Assembly (NCBI GenBank): GCA_902634515.1
Contig: CACPKH010000007.1
Coordinates: 1-55,558, forward strand
From: an uncultured Prochlorococcus sp.
GTDB lineage: Bacteria; Cyanobacteriota; Cyanobacteriia; PCC-6307; Cyanobiaceae
DNA: 55,558 nt
Direction: 5' to 3'
The first letter of the stretch is position 1, and each line of letters starts with the position of its first letter. Position numbers and translations under genes: made by a program. Positions 9,425-19,347 of this stretch are shown piece after piece. The notes beneath the pieces are model-generated. The model ran no database searches and had not been told where the DNA came from. It was given only the letters and a program-made list of their open reading frames with translations.

Positions 9425-10573
9425 ATGTTATTGACTAAGATTGATCCTTGCCACAGAGCGTGGGTTGAAGTTAACCCTGCTGCGATTGAGGCGAATACAA
9501 AGATTATTAGAAATTTAATTTCTAAAAGATGTTTGTTAATGGCAGTTGTTAAGGCGGATGGCTATGGGCATGGAGCAGCAACAGTGGCAAATGCTGCATT
9601 GAGAGGAGGTGCTCAAAGCCTAGGTGTTGCAACCTTACAAGAGGGTATAAGTCTTCGTGAGAGTGAAATTAGTTGTTCAATACTTGTTCTTGGAAATTTG
9701 ACTAATTCTGAAGAATTAGGTGCATGTATTGACTGGAATTTAACGCCTACAATAAATAGTGAGAAAGAGTCTTTTTTATGTAATAAGTTGGCCCATGAGC
9801 GAGATAAGAGGATTAATGTTCATGTGAAAGTTGACACAGGAATGACAAGACTAGGATGCGGAATAAAAGAAGCGCCACATTTAATTCGTTTAATTGACGA
9901 ACTTTCGAATCTTTCTGTAGAAGGAATTTATAGTCATCTTGCTATGGCCGATGGAGATTTGAAGGATCAATCTGCTCAGATAACTGCTATGCAAAAACAA
10001 AAATTTCAAAATTTACTCATTAATATTTCCAATAGATCAGAGCCTATTTGTACTCATATTGCTAATTCCGCTGGAACACTGCGTGATACTACATTGCATT
10101 TCGATATGGTTAGGGTTGGTTTAGCTTTATATGGATATAGTCCAATTTATGAGGAAGAAGGAAAAACTTTTGGTCTGCAACCTGCGCTATCAGTTAAAGC
10201 AAGAATAACTTTTATTAGAGATGTCCCTCCTGGAACAGGTGTTAGTTATGGATATAAGTATGTGACTGATACTCCTAGGCGGCTTGCGGTTGTTGGAATT
10301 GGATATGCTGATGGAGTAGCAAGGTCTTTGTCTGACAAGATTTCTGTATTAATAAATGGTCAATTTTGGCCTCAAGTTGGTGCAATTACTATGGATCAAC
10401 TTTTGATTGATATAACAAATAGTTCTTCAATTGAAGTTGGCGATATTGTGACATTGCTTGGTTCTGATGGGAAAGAAGCTATAACTGCTAACGACTGGAG
10501 CAAAAAAATTGACTCTATCCCTTGGGAAATACTTTGTAGTTTTAAATATAGACTTCCTAGAGTGTTAATTTGA
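9425..10573 (+). CDS. alr: alanine racemase
   Basis: PLP enzyme that converts L- to D-alanine for peptidoglycan. It has 382 residues. The PLP lysine is K43 in AVVKADGYGHGA. Other family elements are HVKVDTGMTRLG, YSHLAMADG, HIANSAGTL, and the catalytic-tyrosine region GTGVSYGYKY, followed by GIGYADGVARSLS in the C-terminal beta domain. It lies divergent from the HNH gene and just upstream of tRNA-Ser. Confidence 0.97.
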   Translation: MLLTKIDPCHRAWVEVNPAAIEANTKIIRNLISKRCLLMAVVKADGYGHGAATVANAALRGGAQSLGVATLQEGISLRESEISCSILVLGNLTNSEELGACIDWNLTPTINSEKESFLCNKLAHERDKRINVHVKVDTGMTRLGCGIKEAPHLIRLIDELSNLSVEGIYSHLAMADGDLKDQSAQITAMQKQKFQNLLINISNRSEPICTHIANSAGTLRDTTLHFDMVRVGLALYGYSPIYEEEGKTFGLQPALSVKARITFIRDVPPGTGVSYGYKYVTDTPRRLAVVGIGYADGVARSLSDKISVLINGQFWPQVGAITMDQLLIDITNSSSIEVGDIVTLLGSDGKEAITANDWSKKIDSIPWEILCSFKYRLPRVLI

Positions 10574-10640
10574 TTATCCTAATAAATAATATGTATTCAG
10601 TCTTTCATAAGCGACTCTCTTGATAGGGTATTTATGCTTT

Positions 10641-10729
10641 GGAGAGGTGGCTGAGTGGTTGAAAGCGGCTCCCTGCTAAGGAGTTACAGGAGGCAACTTC
10701 TGTCGAGGGTTCGAATCCCTCCCTCTCCG
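10641..10729 (+). tRNA. tRNA-Ser (anticodon GCU)
   Basis: A type II tRNA with a long variable arm. The acceptor GGAGAGG (10641-10647) pairs with CCTCTCC (10722-10728), with G as discriminator. The anticodon loop CTGCTAA places GCT at 10675-10677, reading AGU/AGC serine codons. The T-loop TTCGAATC is present and CCA is not encoded. A bidirectional terminator follows at 10745-10780. Confidence 0.96.
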
Positions 10730-10744
10730 TTTAAAATTTTCCAT

Positions 10745-10780
10745 AAAAAAACCTGGAGTAAAAGCTCCAGGTTTTTTTTT
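10745..10780. terminator. bidirectional rho-independent terminator between tRNA-Ser and psaL
   Basis: Arms ACCTGGAG (10751-10758) and CTCCAGGT (10765-10772) form an 8-bp stem with a 6-base loop. It is flanked by seven A on the left and nine T on the right, so it can terminate transcription on both strands. It serves the tRNA-Ser side on + and psaL on -. Confidence 0.93.
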
Positions 10781-10782
10781 AA

Positions 10783-11382
10783 TTAACCTGCTGCCCAAAC
10801 ATTTTTTACAATGGGCATAATTGTATCAAGATGAAGCGTTCCGCATAATAACCATGCAAATACTGCACCACCACATCCACCTAGCCAAAAACCACTAGTA
10901 AAGTCAGCCCAACCTGATCTTGTGAATAAGTCAGCAGGTGGGTTCTCAACAGTGCTATCAGCTGGCTGCACGGCAGGAGCTTTCCCTGGTGCTGTATAAA
11001 GTACAAAAAGGGCTGTCAGAATATGCACAGCGCCTACAGTTGCGAGTAATCCAGCAGTAAGAGCAAAATCAGAATTGCGTAAAGGACCTGTCATTGCGTA
11101 AGGGCCATATAGCAAATATCCAAAAGCTGCACCTACCTCTAGGCCACGAAAATTTGGTGAAATTCCAGACCTATAAAAAGGAAGATTATTTATAAAAGCC
11201 TTTGTAAAATAACCACTATTGACAGGAGTTACCAAGTCTCCAACACATGGGTCAGACGCAGGGGTCACTGCCCACTGATCAGCTATTCCTATATCGTCAG
11301 GGCGAACCGTGCTGTCAATATACTTCTGGTTGAATTTGACAGGTTCAGCAGACTTTAAGAAGGGGTCTTGGAATTCAGTCAT
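10783..11382 (-). CDS. psaL: photosystem I subunit XI (PsaL)
   Basis: PsaL lies at the centre of the cyanobacterial PSI trimer and binds chlorophyll and carotenoid. It has 199 residues, longer than the roughly 150-160 of most freshwater cyanobacteria. Family motifs are [42 protein letters not shown] and the C-terminal hydrophobic helices. The extra length lies in the N-terminal region before PCVGDLVTP and in a loop ([19 protein letters not shown]), as in marine picocyanobacteria. It is downstream of psaI (44-base gap) and ends at a bidirectional terminator. Confidence 0.97.
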   Translation of the reverse strand: MTEFQDPFLKSAEPVKFNQKYIDSTVRPDDIGIADQWAVTPASDPCVGDLVTPVNSGYFTKAFINNLPFYRSGISPNFRGLEVGAAFGYLLYGPYAMTGPLRNSDFALTAGLLATVGAVHILTALFVLYTAPGKAPAVQPADSTVENPPADLFTRSGWADFTSGFWLGGCGGAVFAWLLCGTLHLDTIMPIVKNVWAAG

Positions 11383-11426
11383 TGGCTAATAAAAAACTGG
11401 TTGACTAAGTTGATAAGCAGTCTGAT

Positions 11427-11543
11427 TTAATCTGCTGCTGTGATATGGCGCCCAACTAGCACAATAAATACTGCAGGGGTTATGAGCCCTATAAGAGGAA
11501 CAAATACTGCAGGTAGCCAGGTGGCCGCAAATTCGCTAGACAT
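11427..11543 (-). CDS. psaI: photosystem I subunit VIII (PsaI)
   Basis: A 38-residue single-helix PSI subunit next to PsaL, read MSSEFAATWLPAVFVPLIGL and ending LVGRHITAAD. The central helix with PAVFVPLIG and the proline (TPAVF) matches PsaI. It is too short for a length-filtered gene call. It lies 44 bases upstream of psaL on the same strand, the usual psaI-psaL pairing, and PsaI is known to help PsaL assemble. Confidence 0.93.
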   Translation of the reverse strand: MSSEFAATWLPAVFVPLIGLITPAVFIVLVGRHITAAD

Positions 11544-11666
11544 CGGATATACCAATTAAATCCTTTATTACTCTATATAGTGAAGAACTATTAGTAACAT
11601 TTAATGCCCATTGGTGACATAAAAGTTCAATCCAATTTGAATCCAACAGACATCTTTTCCTGAAAA

Positions 11667-12131
11667 ATGAATCAAATTTTTGCTGCAGGAGCAGCTTTTA
11701 TACTTGCTGGAGTCCTATGGGGGCTAGGGAAAAAGCCTCAAAGCTTTGAAACCGCATCCTTTGCCAAGTCCTTGCCTATTACTCCAAAAAGTCTTTTGTT
11801 TAAAAAGATCTCTTTAAAGGCTGTCCCGAAAATTTTGAATGAACAAAAAGTTTGGGAACAACCAAGTAATGCGAAAGAACGATTAGATCTTGCTAAGCAC
11901 TTAGAAGAATTAATGCTTTTAGGCCCTGAAGGAAGACTTAAAGCAATTCAAATTGCTTCTGATTGGGGAGATAAATCAGTAATTCCCTTACTTAAACGTG
12001 GTCTCAAGGATGCAGATAGTGGAATTGTTTGTATTGCAGCTAAAGCTATGGAGAAATTTCGTTGCCATTCTCCAGGAATTAAGCCTGATCAGATAGACCG
12101 CCCTCCACTTAATGTTTTTCTTATGCGATAA
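11667..12131 (+). CDS. conserved membrane-anchored HEAT-like protein
   Basis: A 154-residue protein of unknown function. The N-terminus (MNQIFAAGAAFILAGVLWGLG) is one hydrophobic segment that should act as an anchor or uncleaved signal. After a basic linker, residues about 70-135 (ERLDLAKHLEELMLLGPEGR, then KAIQIASDWGDKSVIPLLKR and GLKDADSGIVCIAAKAMEKF) look like two HEAT-type helical repeats. The pattern is familiar from marine picocyanobacterial hypothetical proteins. It diverges from psaI, and its 3' end overlaps the opposite-strand glycosyltransferase by 43 bases. Confidence 0.75.
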   Translation: MNQIFAAGAAFILAGVLWGLGKKPQSFETASFAKSLPITPKSLLFKKISLKAVPKILNEQKVWEQPSNAKERLDLAKHLEELMLLGPEGRLKAIQIASDWGDKSVIPLLKRGLKDADSGIVCIAAKAMEKFRCHSPGIKPDQIDRPPLNVFLMR

Positions 12132-13054
12132 ATTGGTCTTCCTTGACTTTCGTGATAAGTTCTAATCAATAATTCTCCTAAAAGTCCAAAGCAAAATAAT
12201 TGCACTCCTGCAACACCAAGAATTAATGCAAATGTTAAGAGTGGTCTAGAGCCAATATCTTCATTTCCAAGGAATTTAATTATTAATAGATATGAGCTAA
12301 TAAATAAACTTCCCAAGATCGCAAAGATTCCACCAAAACCAAAAATGTACATTGGTCTTGTGAGAAATCTGTTCATAAACCAAACAGTTAGTAAGTCCAT
12401 CATGACTCGGAAGGTCCTATCTATTCCATATTTGCTATTTCCATATTTTCTCTCTCGGTGGTTAACTTTTAATTCTGTAATTCTTGCGCCTTCAATATTT
12501 GCTAATACAGGCAGAAATCGATGAAGCTCTCCATAAAGCCTCATGTCAGCTAAAACTTCTTTTCTATATGCTTTTAAAGAACAACCATAATCATTTAGAC
12601 GTACCCCAGTGACTTTTCCAATTAATCTATTTGCAATTCTTGAAGGTAGCTTTCTTCTTATTTCTGCATCTTTACGATTATATCTCCAGCCACTTACTAA
12701 GTCATAACCTTCAGATAATTTATTTACTAGTAAGGGAATATCAGCAGGATCATTTTGCAAATCACCATCCAAGCTAACGATAACATCTCCATTTGAAATA
12801 TTAAAACCTGCTGCCATTGCTGCTGTTTGGCCATAATTCTTTCTTAGGATTACACATATAAGCTGTGGATAATCTTTACTTAATTTTTCAAGAACAAGAG
12901 CACTTTTATCAGTTGAGCCATCATTTACTAAAACTATTTCAAAACTTTTATAGTTTGGATGCATTGCATCCATAATTTCTTTGACCAATTGAGGAAGGCT
13001 ATCTTCTTCATTGAAGATTGGAATAACTACAGATACTTCTATAGGTTCAGACAT
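12089..13054 (-). CDS. family 2 glycosyltransferase, membrane-bound (GtrB/DPM1-like)
   Basis: Likely transfers a sugar from a nucleotide donor to a polyprenyl-phosphate or other lipid carrier at the membrane. It has 321 residues. The GT-A fold shows SVVIPIFNEEDSLPQLV, VNDGSTD (residues 43-49) and the DxD-like DGDLQNDP (96-98 onward). DYGCSLKAYR is the acceptor-side motif. Two C-terminal hydrophobic helices (about 230-250 and 265-290) match the ArnC/GtrB/DPM1 group. The substrate cannot be told from sequence. Its 3' end overlaps the HEAT-like gene by 43 bases. Confidence 0.88.
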   Translation of the reverse strand: MSEPIEVSVVIPIFNEEDSLPQLVKEIMDAMHPNYKSFEIVLVNDGSTDKSALVLEKLSKDYPQLICVILRKNYGQTAAMAAGFNISNGDVIVSLDGDLQNDPADIPLLVNKLSEGYDLVSGWRYNRKDAEIRRKLPSRIANRLIGKVTGVRLNDYGCSLKAYRKEVLADMRLYGELHRFLPVLANIEGARITELKVNHRERKYGNSKYGIDRTFRVMMDLLTVWFMNRFLTRPMYIFGFGGIFAILGSLFISSYLLIIKFLGNEDIGSRPLLTFALILGVAGVQLFCFGLLGELLIRTYHESQGRPIYRIRKTLSGGRSI

Positions 13055-13088
13055 TTATTTAGACTTATTGAATTTTTTGTCTAGAGAC

Positions 13089-13844
13089 TTAAGGCAGTGT
13101 TTTACCATCGTGACAATACTCAATTCTACCAATACTACGTAATTTTGATCTATAAAAGATAGAAATATGATTTTCTTTTGCAGGCTGCAATTCATCGATG
13201 CCAATCCCATTGCGACCATCCTTTTCCCCCGAACTGTGCCAATAAAGCTTCTGCCCTTTATACAATCCAACATGACTACATATATTTGGATCGCCAAAAA
13301 AAACCAAATCGCCTGGTATCAGTTCATCAAAGGTTTCACTATTGAATTGAATTTGCTTGCAAAATTTTTCTTGTTGATATGCATCACGAGGAAGCCAGAT
13401 GTCTTCACTTGCGAAGGAGCGTTGAATTAAGCCCGAACAATCAAAATTAGGTCCTATAGTCCCTCCCCATAAATATGAATTATTTATTTTTGAAGCCTCC
13501 TCTATCCATTTAAGTACATTCGGAATACGAATTTTTATTTCTTCTTTAGTTAATAGCCTAGGTTTCCAGGAATTGAGCAATACAGCATTGTTTTCAAGAT
13601 CTTTTTTCTTAAGCCAACAAATGTATCCATCTTCCAAAAGGCGCACTTTAATTTTAGGGATCGCAAGATTAAAAACTTCTTTTTCTGTACTTTTTAGAAT
13701 TTCAAACTTTCTACCAGCGTTAGCTTGCGTTGACAGTTCTGAATCATCCATCGAGTTCTTATATCCATTCACATCAACTTTGAGTTCCCAATAGGTCTCA
13801 GGAAGCATAATGTCGCTTGTAATAGTTTGTCTGAAGGACAACAT
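13089..13844 (-). CDS. NlpC/P60 family cysteine peptidase with N-terminal SH3-like domain
   Basis: Predicted gamma-D-glutamyl-diamino-acid endopeptidase acting on peptidoglycan peptides. It has 251 residues. The catalytic set is C136 in NFDCSGLIQ, H191 in CSHVGLY and H203. Residues about 20-80 form a bacterial SH3-like domain ending VRLLEDGYICWL. No signal peptide is obvious, so export is unclear. A second ATG at 13808 gives a 239-residue protein that starts at the SH3-like domain and may be the true start. It is divergent from, and nearly touching, the beta-lactamase-like gene. Confidence 0.88.
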   Translation of the reverse strand: MLSFRQTITSDIMLPETYWELKVDVNGYKNSMDDSELSTQANAGRKFEILKSTEKEVFNLAIPKIKVRLLEDGYICWLKKKDLENNAVLLNSWKPRLLTKEEIKIRIPNVLKWIEEASKINNSYLWGGTIGPNFDCSGLIQRSFASEDIWLPRDAYQQEKFCKQIQFNSETFDELIPGDLVFFGDPNICSHVGLYKGQKLYWHSSGEKDGRNGIGIDELQPAKENHISIFYRSKLRSIGRIEYCHDGKTLP

Positions 13845-13861
13845 TGATTAATTTGAGCCCT

Positions 13862-14752
13862 ATGGCTTTTTATAAAACAAGTCTTGAGATGAATAAGTTC
13901 CTTGAAGAACTTCTTGATAGGTTTTCAAATGAAGGACGTTTAAATCTTCATCAAAGTATATCTATTACTTGGATTAGTTATCCAAATAGAAGTCCTAAAG
14001 CCCAAAGTGGTTTAGGGACCGGTTGGTTGAATGAGAAATTAATTTATCCTGCAAGTGTTGTGAAATTAATATATGCCTGTGCAATAGAAGTTTGGTTGAA
14101 AAAAGATTTACTTGTAGATTGCCCTGAATTAAGAAGAGCTCAGGCAAATATGATTATTCATTCTAGTAATGATGCAACTAGTTACATAGTTGATCTTCTT
14201 ACAGGAACTAATAGTGGGATTTTTTTAAAAGAAGAAAGGTGGGAAGTATGGAAAAAACAGAGAAATTTAGTCAATGATTGGTTGAGCAGTTTAGGGTGGC
14301 CTGAATTGGAATTCGTTAATTGCTCTCAAAAAACGTGGGAGGATGGACCATATGGTAGAGATAGAAAATTTTATGGAGAGCAAAATCAAAATCGCAATTT
14401 ATTGACTACTGCATCAGTAGCAAGAATATTTGAAGGCATCATGACAAATAATCTTTTAACTCAATCATCTTGCAAAAGGTTAAAAAGCTTACTTTTTAGG
14501 TCTTTGGATATTCTTAAAAGAAAAGCTGATCCAGAGAATCAGATTGATGGATTTTTAGGAGAAGGTTTACCTAGAGGAAGTCAAATTTGGAGTAAGGCCG
14601 GTTTAATGAGTGAAGCACGTCATGACGCAGCTTGGTTGCAAACATCGAAAGGCAATCCAATGCTATTAGTAGTGTTTTGTATGGGTAAAGATCTTGCTAG
14701 AGATCAGTTTTTATTACCTGCATTAGCAGCTGAATTAATTAAGTGGGAATAA
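13862..14752 (+). CDS. class A beta-lactamase-like serine hydrolase
   Basis: A penicillin-recognising serine hydrolase fold protein; cyanobacterial members are more likely cell-wall enzymes than resistance genes, but this is inference. From the ATG at 13862 there are 296 residues. The SxxK motif is S65-V-V-K68 (PASVVKL), the SDN-like motif is SND (102-104), and the KTG-like motif is KAG (245-247). There is no clear signal peptide. A TTG at 13844 would add six residues and overlap the start of the opposite NlpC/P60 gene. The gene ends directly at the bidirectional terminator shared with psaB. Confidence 0.85.
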   Translation: MAFYKTSLEMNKFLEELLDRFSNEGRLNLHQSISITWISYPNRSPKAQSGLGTGWLNEKLIYPASVVKLIYACAIEVWLKKDLLVDCPELRRAQANMIIHSSNDATSYIVDLLTGTNSGIFLKEERWEVWKKQRNLVNDWLSSLGWPELEFVNCSQKTWEDGPYGRDRKFYGEQNQNRNLLTTASVARIFEGIMTNNLLTQSSCKRLKSLLFRSLDILKRKADPENQIDGFLGEGLPRGSQIWSKAGLMSEARHDAAWLQTSKGNPMLLVVFCMGKDLARDQFLLPALAAELIKWE

Positions 14753-14793
14753 AAAAAGACCTGTCAGAAATCAATTTGACAGGTCTTTTTTTT
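14751..14793. terminator. bidirectional terminator between serine hydrolase gene and psaB
   Basis: Arms GACCTGTCA (14758-14766) and TGACAGGTC (14777-14785) form a perfect 9-bp stem with a 10-base loop. Seven A precede it and eight T follow it, so it works on both strands. On the minus strand it terminates the psaA-psaB transcript. Confidence 0.95.
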
Positions 14794-14818
14794 AGCTCGA
14801 AATCTAGATCAGATTTAA

Positions 14819-17047
14819 CTATCCAAATTTACCAGCAGTTGATCCTATAACAAAGGCTGCATATGTTACGGCAGTACCAACAACGAAGTGAGTAACACCG
14901 ACTAAACGAGCCTGAACAATAGAAAGAGCAACGGGCTTATCTCTCCATCCAACAAGATTAGCTATTGGAGTTCTTTGATGAGCCCAAACAAGTGTTTCAA
15001 TCAACTCTTGCCAGTATCCTCTCCATGAAATTAGGAACATAAAGCCTGTAGCCCAAATTAAATGGCCGAATAGGAACATCCATGCCCATGGGGACAATGC
15101 ATTTACACCAAATGGGTTGTATCCATTGATTAACTGAGAACTATTAAGCCACAAATAATCTCTAAACCAACCCATTAGGTATGTACCTGACTCATTAAAT
15201 TGCGCAATGTTTCCTTGCCAAATAGCTAGGTGTTTCCAATGCCAGTAGAATTGGACCCAAGCAATTGTATTGACTGACCAGAACAGTGACATATAAGTAG
15301 CATCCCAAGCAGAAGAATCACAGGTGCCACCTCTTCCAGGTCCATCACAAGGGAAGGAATATCCAAAGTCTTTTTTATCAGGAATTAACTTAGAGCCTCT
15401 TGCATCTAGAGCACCTTTGATAAGGATCAAAGCCGTTGTATGTAAACCAAGTGCAATAGCATGATGAACTAAGAAATCTGCAGGCCCAATCGGAACGAAA
15501 TTAGTCGTTGCGTTTGGAGCATTAATCATATCCATCCAGTAATGATTTCCTGGCATGCTATTTGCTGCAAGAGTTGCTGAACTGCCTGCATTTGCTAGCA
15601 GTGCATCAATTCCATACATCACTTTTCCACTAAATGCTTGAAGAGCTTGAGCAAATACTGGCTCTACAAGAATTTGTTTTTCAGGGGTACCAAAGGCAAC
15701 AACTACGTCATTGTGAACATAGAGAGCCAAAGTATGGAATCCCAACAACATACATACCCAACTCAAATGACTAATTAGAGCTTCCTTAGTCCCTAGAACT
15801 CTTGCAAGAACATTATCTTTATTGAGTTCAGGGTCATAGTCACGGATGAAGAAGATTGCTCCATGCGAGAAGGCTCCAGTCATAAGCAATATTGCTATGT
15901 ACTGATGGTGTGTATACAGAGCTGCTTGTGTTGTGTAATCCCTGGCAATGTAGGCATATGAGGGTAAAGCACCCATATGGTGAGCTACTAAACTGCAAGC
16001 AGTGCCTAGACAAGCCAGTGCAAGTCCAAGTTGGAAATGCAGTGAATTGTTAACTGTTTCGTAGATACCATTGTGATTTACACCGAAATGACCTGTATGA
16101 GGATCATTTGGGTGAGAAGTATTGTGGGCTTCTGTGATCTCTTTAAGAGTATGACCAATACCAAAAGTATTTCTATACATATGGCCAGCAATTACAAATA
16201 TCACACCTATAGCTAGATGATGATGGGCAATATCAGTTAGCCAAAGAGATTCAGTACCTGGATGAAGGCCACCCATAAAGGTATACATTGCCGAACCGGC
16301 ACCCTCTGCAGTCCCAAAAACATGGTCTAGAGAATCAGGGTTTTGAGCGTAAGCTCCCCAGTTACCACTAAAGAAAGGTGCCAAACCATCTGGATGAGGT
16401 GCTACTGAAAGCCAATTGTCCCAGCCAACGTGCTGACCACGAGACTCGGGAATAGCTACGTGCACAAGGTGAGCATTCCAAGCAATACTGCTAAAGCCAA
16501 ATAAAACAGCTAAGTGATGATTTAATTGAGCTTCAGCATTTTTGAACCAGGCCAATGAAGGTCTGAACTTTGGTTGAAGATGTAACCATCCTGCAAACAG
16601 GAGCCAGCAAACCAAAATGTTTATGAATATTGCACCTTGATATAGCTGTTCATTTGAACGCATTCCGATCGTGTACCACCAATGATACAGACCTGAATAT
16701 GCAATATTTACTGGGCCACTTGCCCCAGCTTGGGTCATAGCATCTGTAATGCCTTGACCAAAGTGAGGGTCCCAAATTGCGTGAGCAATTGGCCGAACAT
16801 GTAGAGGGTCGGTGACCCACTGTTCGAAGTTGCCCTGCCAGGCGATATGGAACAGGTTCCCAGCAACCCAGAGACCGATGATTGCAAGATGACCGAAGTG
16901 TGTTGCGAAGATCTTTTGATAAAGAGCTTCTTCAGTCATGCCATCATGGCTCTCAAAATCGTGAGCCGTGGCAATGCCGTACCAAATACGACGGGTTGTT
17001 GGGTCCTGTGCCAGACCCTGATTAAACGAAGGGAATTTCGTTGTCAT
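14819..17047 (-). CDS. psaB: photosystem I P700 apoprotein A2 (PsaB)
   Basis: One of the two large PSI reaction-centre subunits; with PsaA it holds P700, the A0/A1 acceptors and the FX iron-sulphur cluster. It has 742 residues and about 11 membrane helices. The FX loop [12 protein letters not shown] and the following [18 protein letters not shown] are intact, supplying two cysteine ligands. The start [20 protein letters not shown] is standard. It follows psaA by 20 bases, so the two are one transcription unit ending at 14751-14793. Confidence 0.99.
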   Translation of the reverse strand: MTTKFPSFNQGLAQDPTTRRIWYGIATAHDFESHDGMTEEALYQKIFATHFGHLAIIGLWVAGNLFHIAWQGNFEQWVTDPLHVRPIAHAIWDPHFGQGITDAMTQAGASGPVNIAYSGLYHWWYTIGMRSNEQLYQGAIFINILVCWLLFAGWLHLQPKFRPSLAWFKNAEAQLNHHLAVLFGFSSIAWNAHLVHVAIPESRGQHVGWDNWLSVAPHPDGLAPFFSGNWGAYAQNPDSLDHVFGTAEGAGSAMYTFMGGLHPGTESLWLTDIAHHHLAIGVIFVIAGHMYRNTFGIGHTLKEITEAHNTSHPNDPHTGHFGVNHNGIYETVNNSLHFQLGLALACLGTACSLVAHHMGALPSYAYIARDYTTQAALYTHHQYIAILLMTGAFSHGAIFFIRDYDPELNKDNVLARVLGTKEALISHLSWVCMLLGFHTLALYVHNDVVVAFGTPEKQILVEPVFAQALQAFSGKVMYGIDALLANAGSSATLAANSMPGNHYWMDMINAPNATTNFVPIGPADFLVHHAIALGLHTTALILIKGALDARGSKLIPDKKDFGYSFPCDGPGRGGTCDSSAWDATYMSLFWSVNTIAWVQFYWHWKHLAIWQGNIAQFNESGTYLMGWFRDYLWLNSSQLINGYNPFGVNALSPWAWMFLFGHLIWATGFMFLISWRGYWQELIETLVWAHQRTPIANLVGWRDKPVALSIVQARLVGVTHFVVGTAVTYAAFVIGSTAGKFG

Positions 17048-17067
17048 GTGGATAAGGTCAGGAAAGG

Positions 17068-19347
17068 TCAGCCGAGCCCAATAAGGCGGGCGTGGAAGAA
17101 GGCCCAGGTGGTCACTATGCCGCCTAGGAGGAAGTGAGTAACACCTACTGCACGACCTTGAGTAATTGAAAGAGCTCTAGGTTGAATAGTAGGAGATATC
17201 TTCAGTTTATTGTGTGCCCAAATAATGGACTCAAACAATTCCTGCCAATAGCCTCGTCCAGTAAATAGGAACATGAGACTGAAGGCCCAAATAAAGTGTG
17301 CTCCAAGGAATAACAAACTATAAGCAGCATTTGAGTTGCCATAGCCAGTTAGAACTTGTGATGATTGTGCCCATAGGAAGTCACGGAGCCAACCGTTAAT
17401 AGTGATAGAACTTTGAGCAAAGTTTCCACCTGTTAAACCCCATACATCACTTTGCATCTTCCATGAGAAATAGAAGATTACAACTGATAGTGAGTTATAC
17501 ATCCAGAAGAGACCAAGGAAAACATGGTCCCAAGAGGAGACTTGACAGGTACCACCACGACCTGGGCCATCGCAAGGGAACCTGAAACCAAGTTGAGCTT
17601 TGTCAGGAATCAGGCGTGAACTTCTTGCAAAAAGAACACCTTTAAGAAGGATTAGAACTGTTACATGAATAGTGAAAGCATGAACGTGATGGATCATTAA
17701 ATCAGCTGTTCCCAAAGGCATTGAGAAAGCTTCACTAACTCCACCAGGCAAAGCTTGGGTGGTTCCTACTAGTTGAGAAGTGCCAATAGAGCCATTCCAA
17801 AGGTTTTGGACCCATTGTGCCAAGAATGGCTGTAGCTGAATCCCTGTATCACTAAACATATCTTGAGGTCTTCCAAGCGCGCGCATTACATCGTTATGGA
17901 TGTAAAGACCAAAACTATGGAATCCAAGCCACATGCAAACCCAATTCAAGTGACTGATAATTGCATCGCGTGCTTTAAGTATTCGATCGAGAACGTTATC
18001 TATATGAAGAGCAGGGTCATAATCACGAATCATTGCGATGCCACCGTGAGCAGCGGCTCCACAAATAAATAGCCCTCCTATCCACATGTGGTGAGTAAAT
18101 AGACCAAGCACAGTTGGATAATCACCAGAAAGATATGGATAAGGAGGCAGAGCGTACATATGATGAGCAACCACAATGCTTGCAGAGCCAACCATCGCAA
18201 GGTTGATGCTTAATTGTGCATGCCAGCTATTGCTTAGGAATTCAAAGATTCCTTCATGACCCTTTGGTGCAGGGAAGAGAATTGGATCTCCTTTATGAAC
18301 ATCCATGATCTCTTTCATGCTGTGTCCAACGCCATGCACTGAATTACGCCACATATGTCCACCAAATATGGCGAAAACACCAAAGGCTAGGTGGTGATGA
18401 GAGATATCTGTCATCCAAAGGCTTCCTGTTACAGGATTTAATCCACCTTTGTTTGTCAAGATATCTGAGAAGGCCCACCAATTAAGAGTGAAGAAATTTT
18501 CAACTGTCCTTCCGGCAAGACTAGGGAAAATTTGACCTGCTACAGCTGGATTGCAAAGTCTTGGTGCGAGGTTAGTGACATCTGCGGCACTGGCAATAGT
18601 GACACCATCGATAGTCATGGGACTACCCGCATCTATCGCATCCAAAAGAGCTGCAACTGGAGCACCTATATGAATGAGGTGTCCTGCCCATGCAATTGAA
18701 CCCAACCCAATCAGAGCTATCTGATGGTGTTGAATCATAGGTTCAATCTTTTGGAACCATTCTAATTTTGGAGCTGCTTTGTGATAGTGATAAATTCCGC
18801 CATGGAGCATTACTGCTGCCATCACAACACCACCAATGGCTAAAGCCATTAGTTGAACTTCGCTGGTAATTCCCCAGGCCCTCCACATTTGAAAGATTCC
18901 AGATGTGATTTGAAGACCGTTGTAATTGGCACCTAAATCAGCATTAAGAATTTCCTGGCCAACAATTGGCCAAACTACCTGTGCACCAGGCTTTACGTGT
19001 GAGGGGTCGGCTAACCAACCGGTGTAATTAGAAAAACGTGCTCCATGGAAGAAAGCAGCACTCATCCAAATAAAGACGACTGCCAAATGTCCAAAATGAG
19101 CAGAAAAAATCTTTCTACTTGCCTCTTCTAGATCACCTAGATGAGTATCAAAGTCGTGAGCGTCAGCGTGGAGATTCCAAATCCATGTTGTGGTTTTGGG
19201 ACCTTTGGAAAGCTTAGAAGACCAGAACCCAGGTTTATTGAGTTTTTCAAAGTCAACAGGAGCATTGCCTCTATCGACTGGCTGGTCATAAGGAGTTGGT
19301 ACTCCTCCTTTAGCTTTTTCCCCACGTTCTGGTGGGCTAATGGTCAT
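17068..19347 (-). CDS. psaA: photosystem I P700 apoprotein A1 (PsaA)
   Basis: PSI reaction-centre subunit pairing with PsaB to bind P700 and the FX cluster. It has 759 residues. The FX loop [20 protein letters not shown] is intact. The start [20 protein letters not shown] matches the cyanobacterial N-terminus. The loop at about residues 231-285 ([13 protein letters not shown] through [15 protein letters not shown]) differs from the freshwater form and is of the marine-picocyanobacterial type. A long leader with a strong hairpin (19392-19438) lies upstream. Confidence 0.99.
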   Translation of the reverse strand: MTISPPERGEKAKGGVPTPYDQPVDRGNAPVDFEKLNKPGFWSSKLSKGPKTTTWIWNLHADAHDFDTHLGDLEEASRKIFSAHFGHLAVVFIWMSAAFFHGARFSNYTGWLADPSHVKPGAQVVWPIVGQEILNADLGANYNGLQITSGIFQMWRAWGITSEVQLMALAIGGVVMAAVMLHGGIYHYHKAAPKLEWFQKIEPMIQHHQIALIGLGSIAWAGHLIHIGAPVAALLDAIDAGSPMTIDGVTIASAADVTNLAPRLCNPAVAGQIFPSLAGRTVENFFTLNWWAFSDILTNKGGLNPVTGSLWMTDISHHHLAFGVFAIFGGHMWRNSVHGVGHSMKEIMDVHKGDPILFPAPKGHEGIFEFLSNSWHAQLSINLAMVGSASIVVAHHMYALPPYPYLSGDYPTVLGLFTHHMWIGGLFICGAAAHGGIAMIRDYDPALHIDNVLDRILKARDAIISHLNWVCMWLGFHSFGLYIHNDVMRALGRPQDMFSDTGIQLQPFLAQWVQNLWNGSIGTSQLVGTTQALPGGVSEAFSMPLGTADLMIHHVHAFTIHVTVLILLKGVLFARSSRLIPDKAQLGFRFPCDGPGRGGTCQVSSWDHVFLGLFWMYNSLSVVIFYFSWKMQSDVWGLTGGNFAQSSITINGWLRDFLWAQSSQVLTGYGNSNAAYSLLFLGAHFIWAFSLMFLFTGRGYWQELFESIIWAHNKLKISPTIQPRALSITQGRAVGVTHFLLGGIVTTWAFFHARLIGLG

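Noticed and set aside
13055-13297. 80-residue minus-strand frame inside the NlpC/P60 gene
   Set aside because: Alternative frame over the catalytic C-terminal half of a protein with intact active-site residues.
13862-14752. Acquired beta-lactamase resistance gene
   Set aside because: Base composition matches the neighbours, there is no mobile element or signal peptide, and similar genes are resident in picocyanobacteria.
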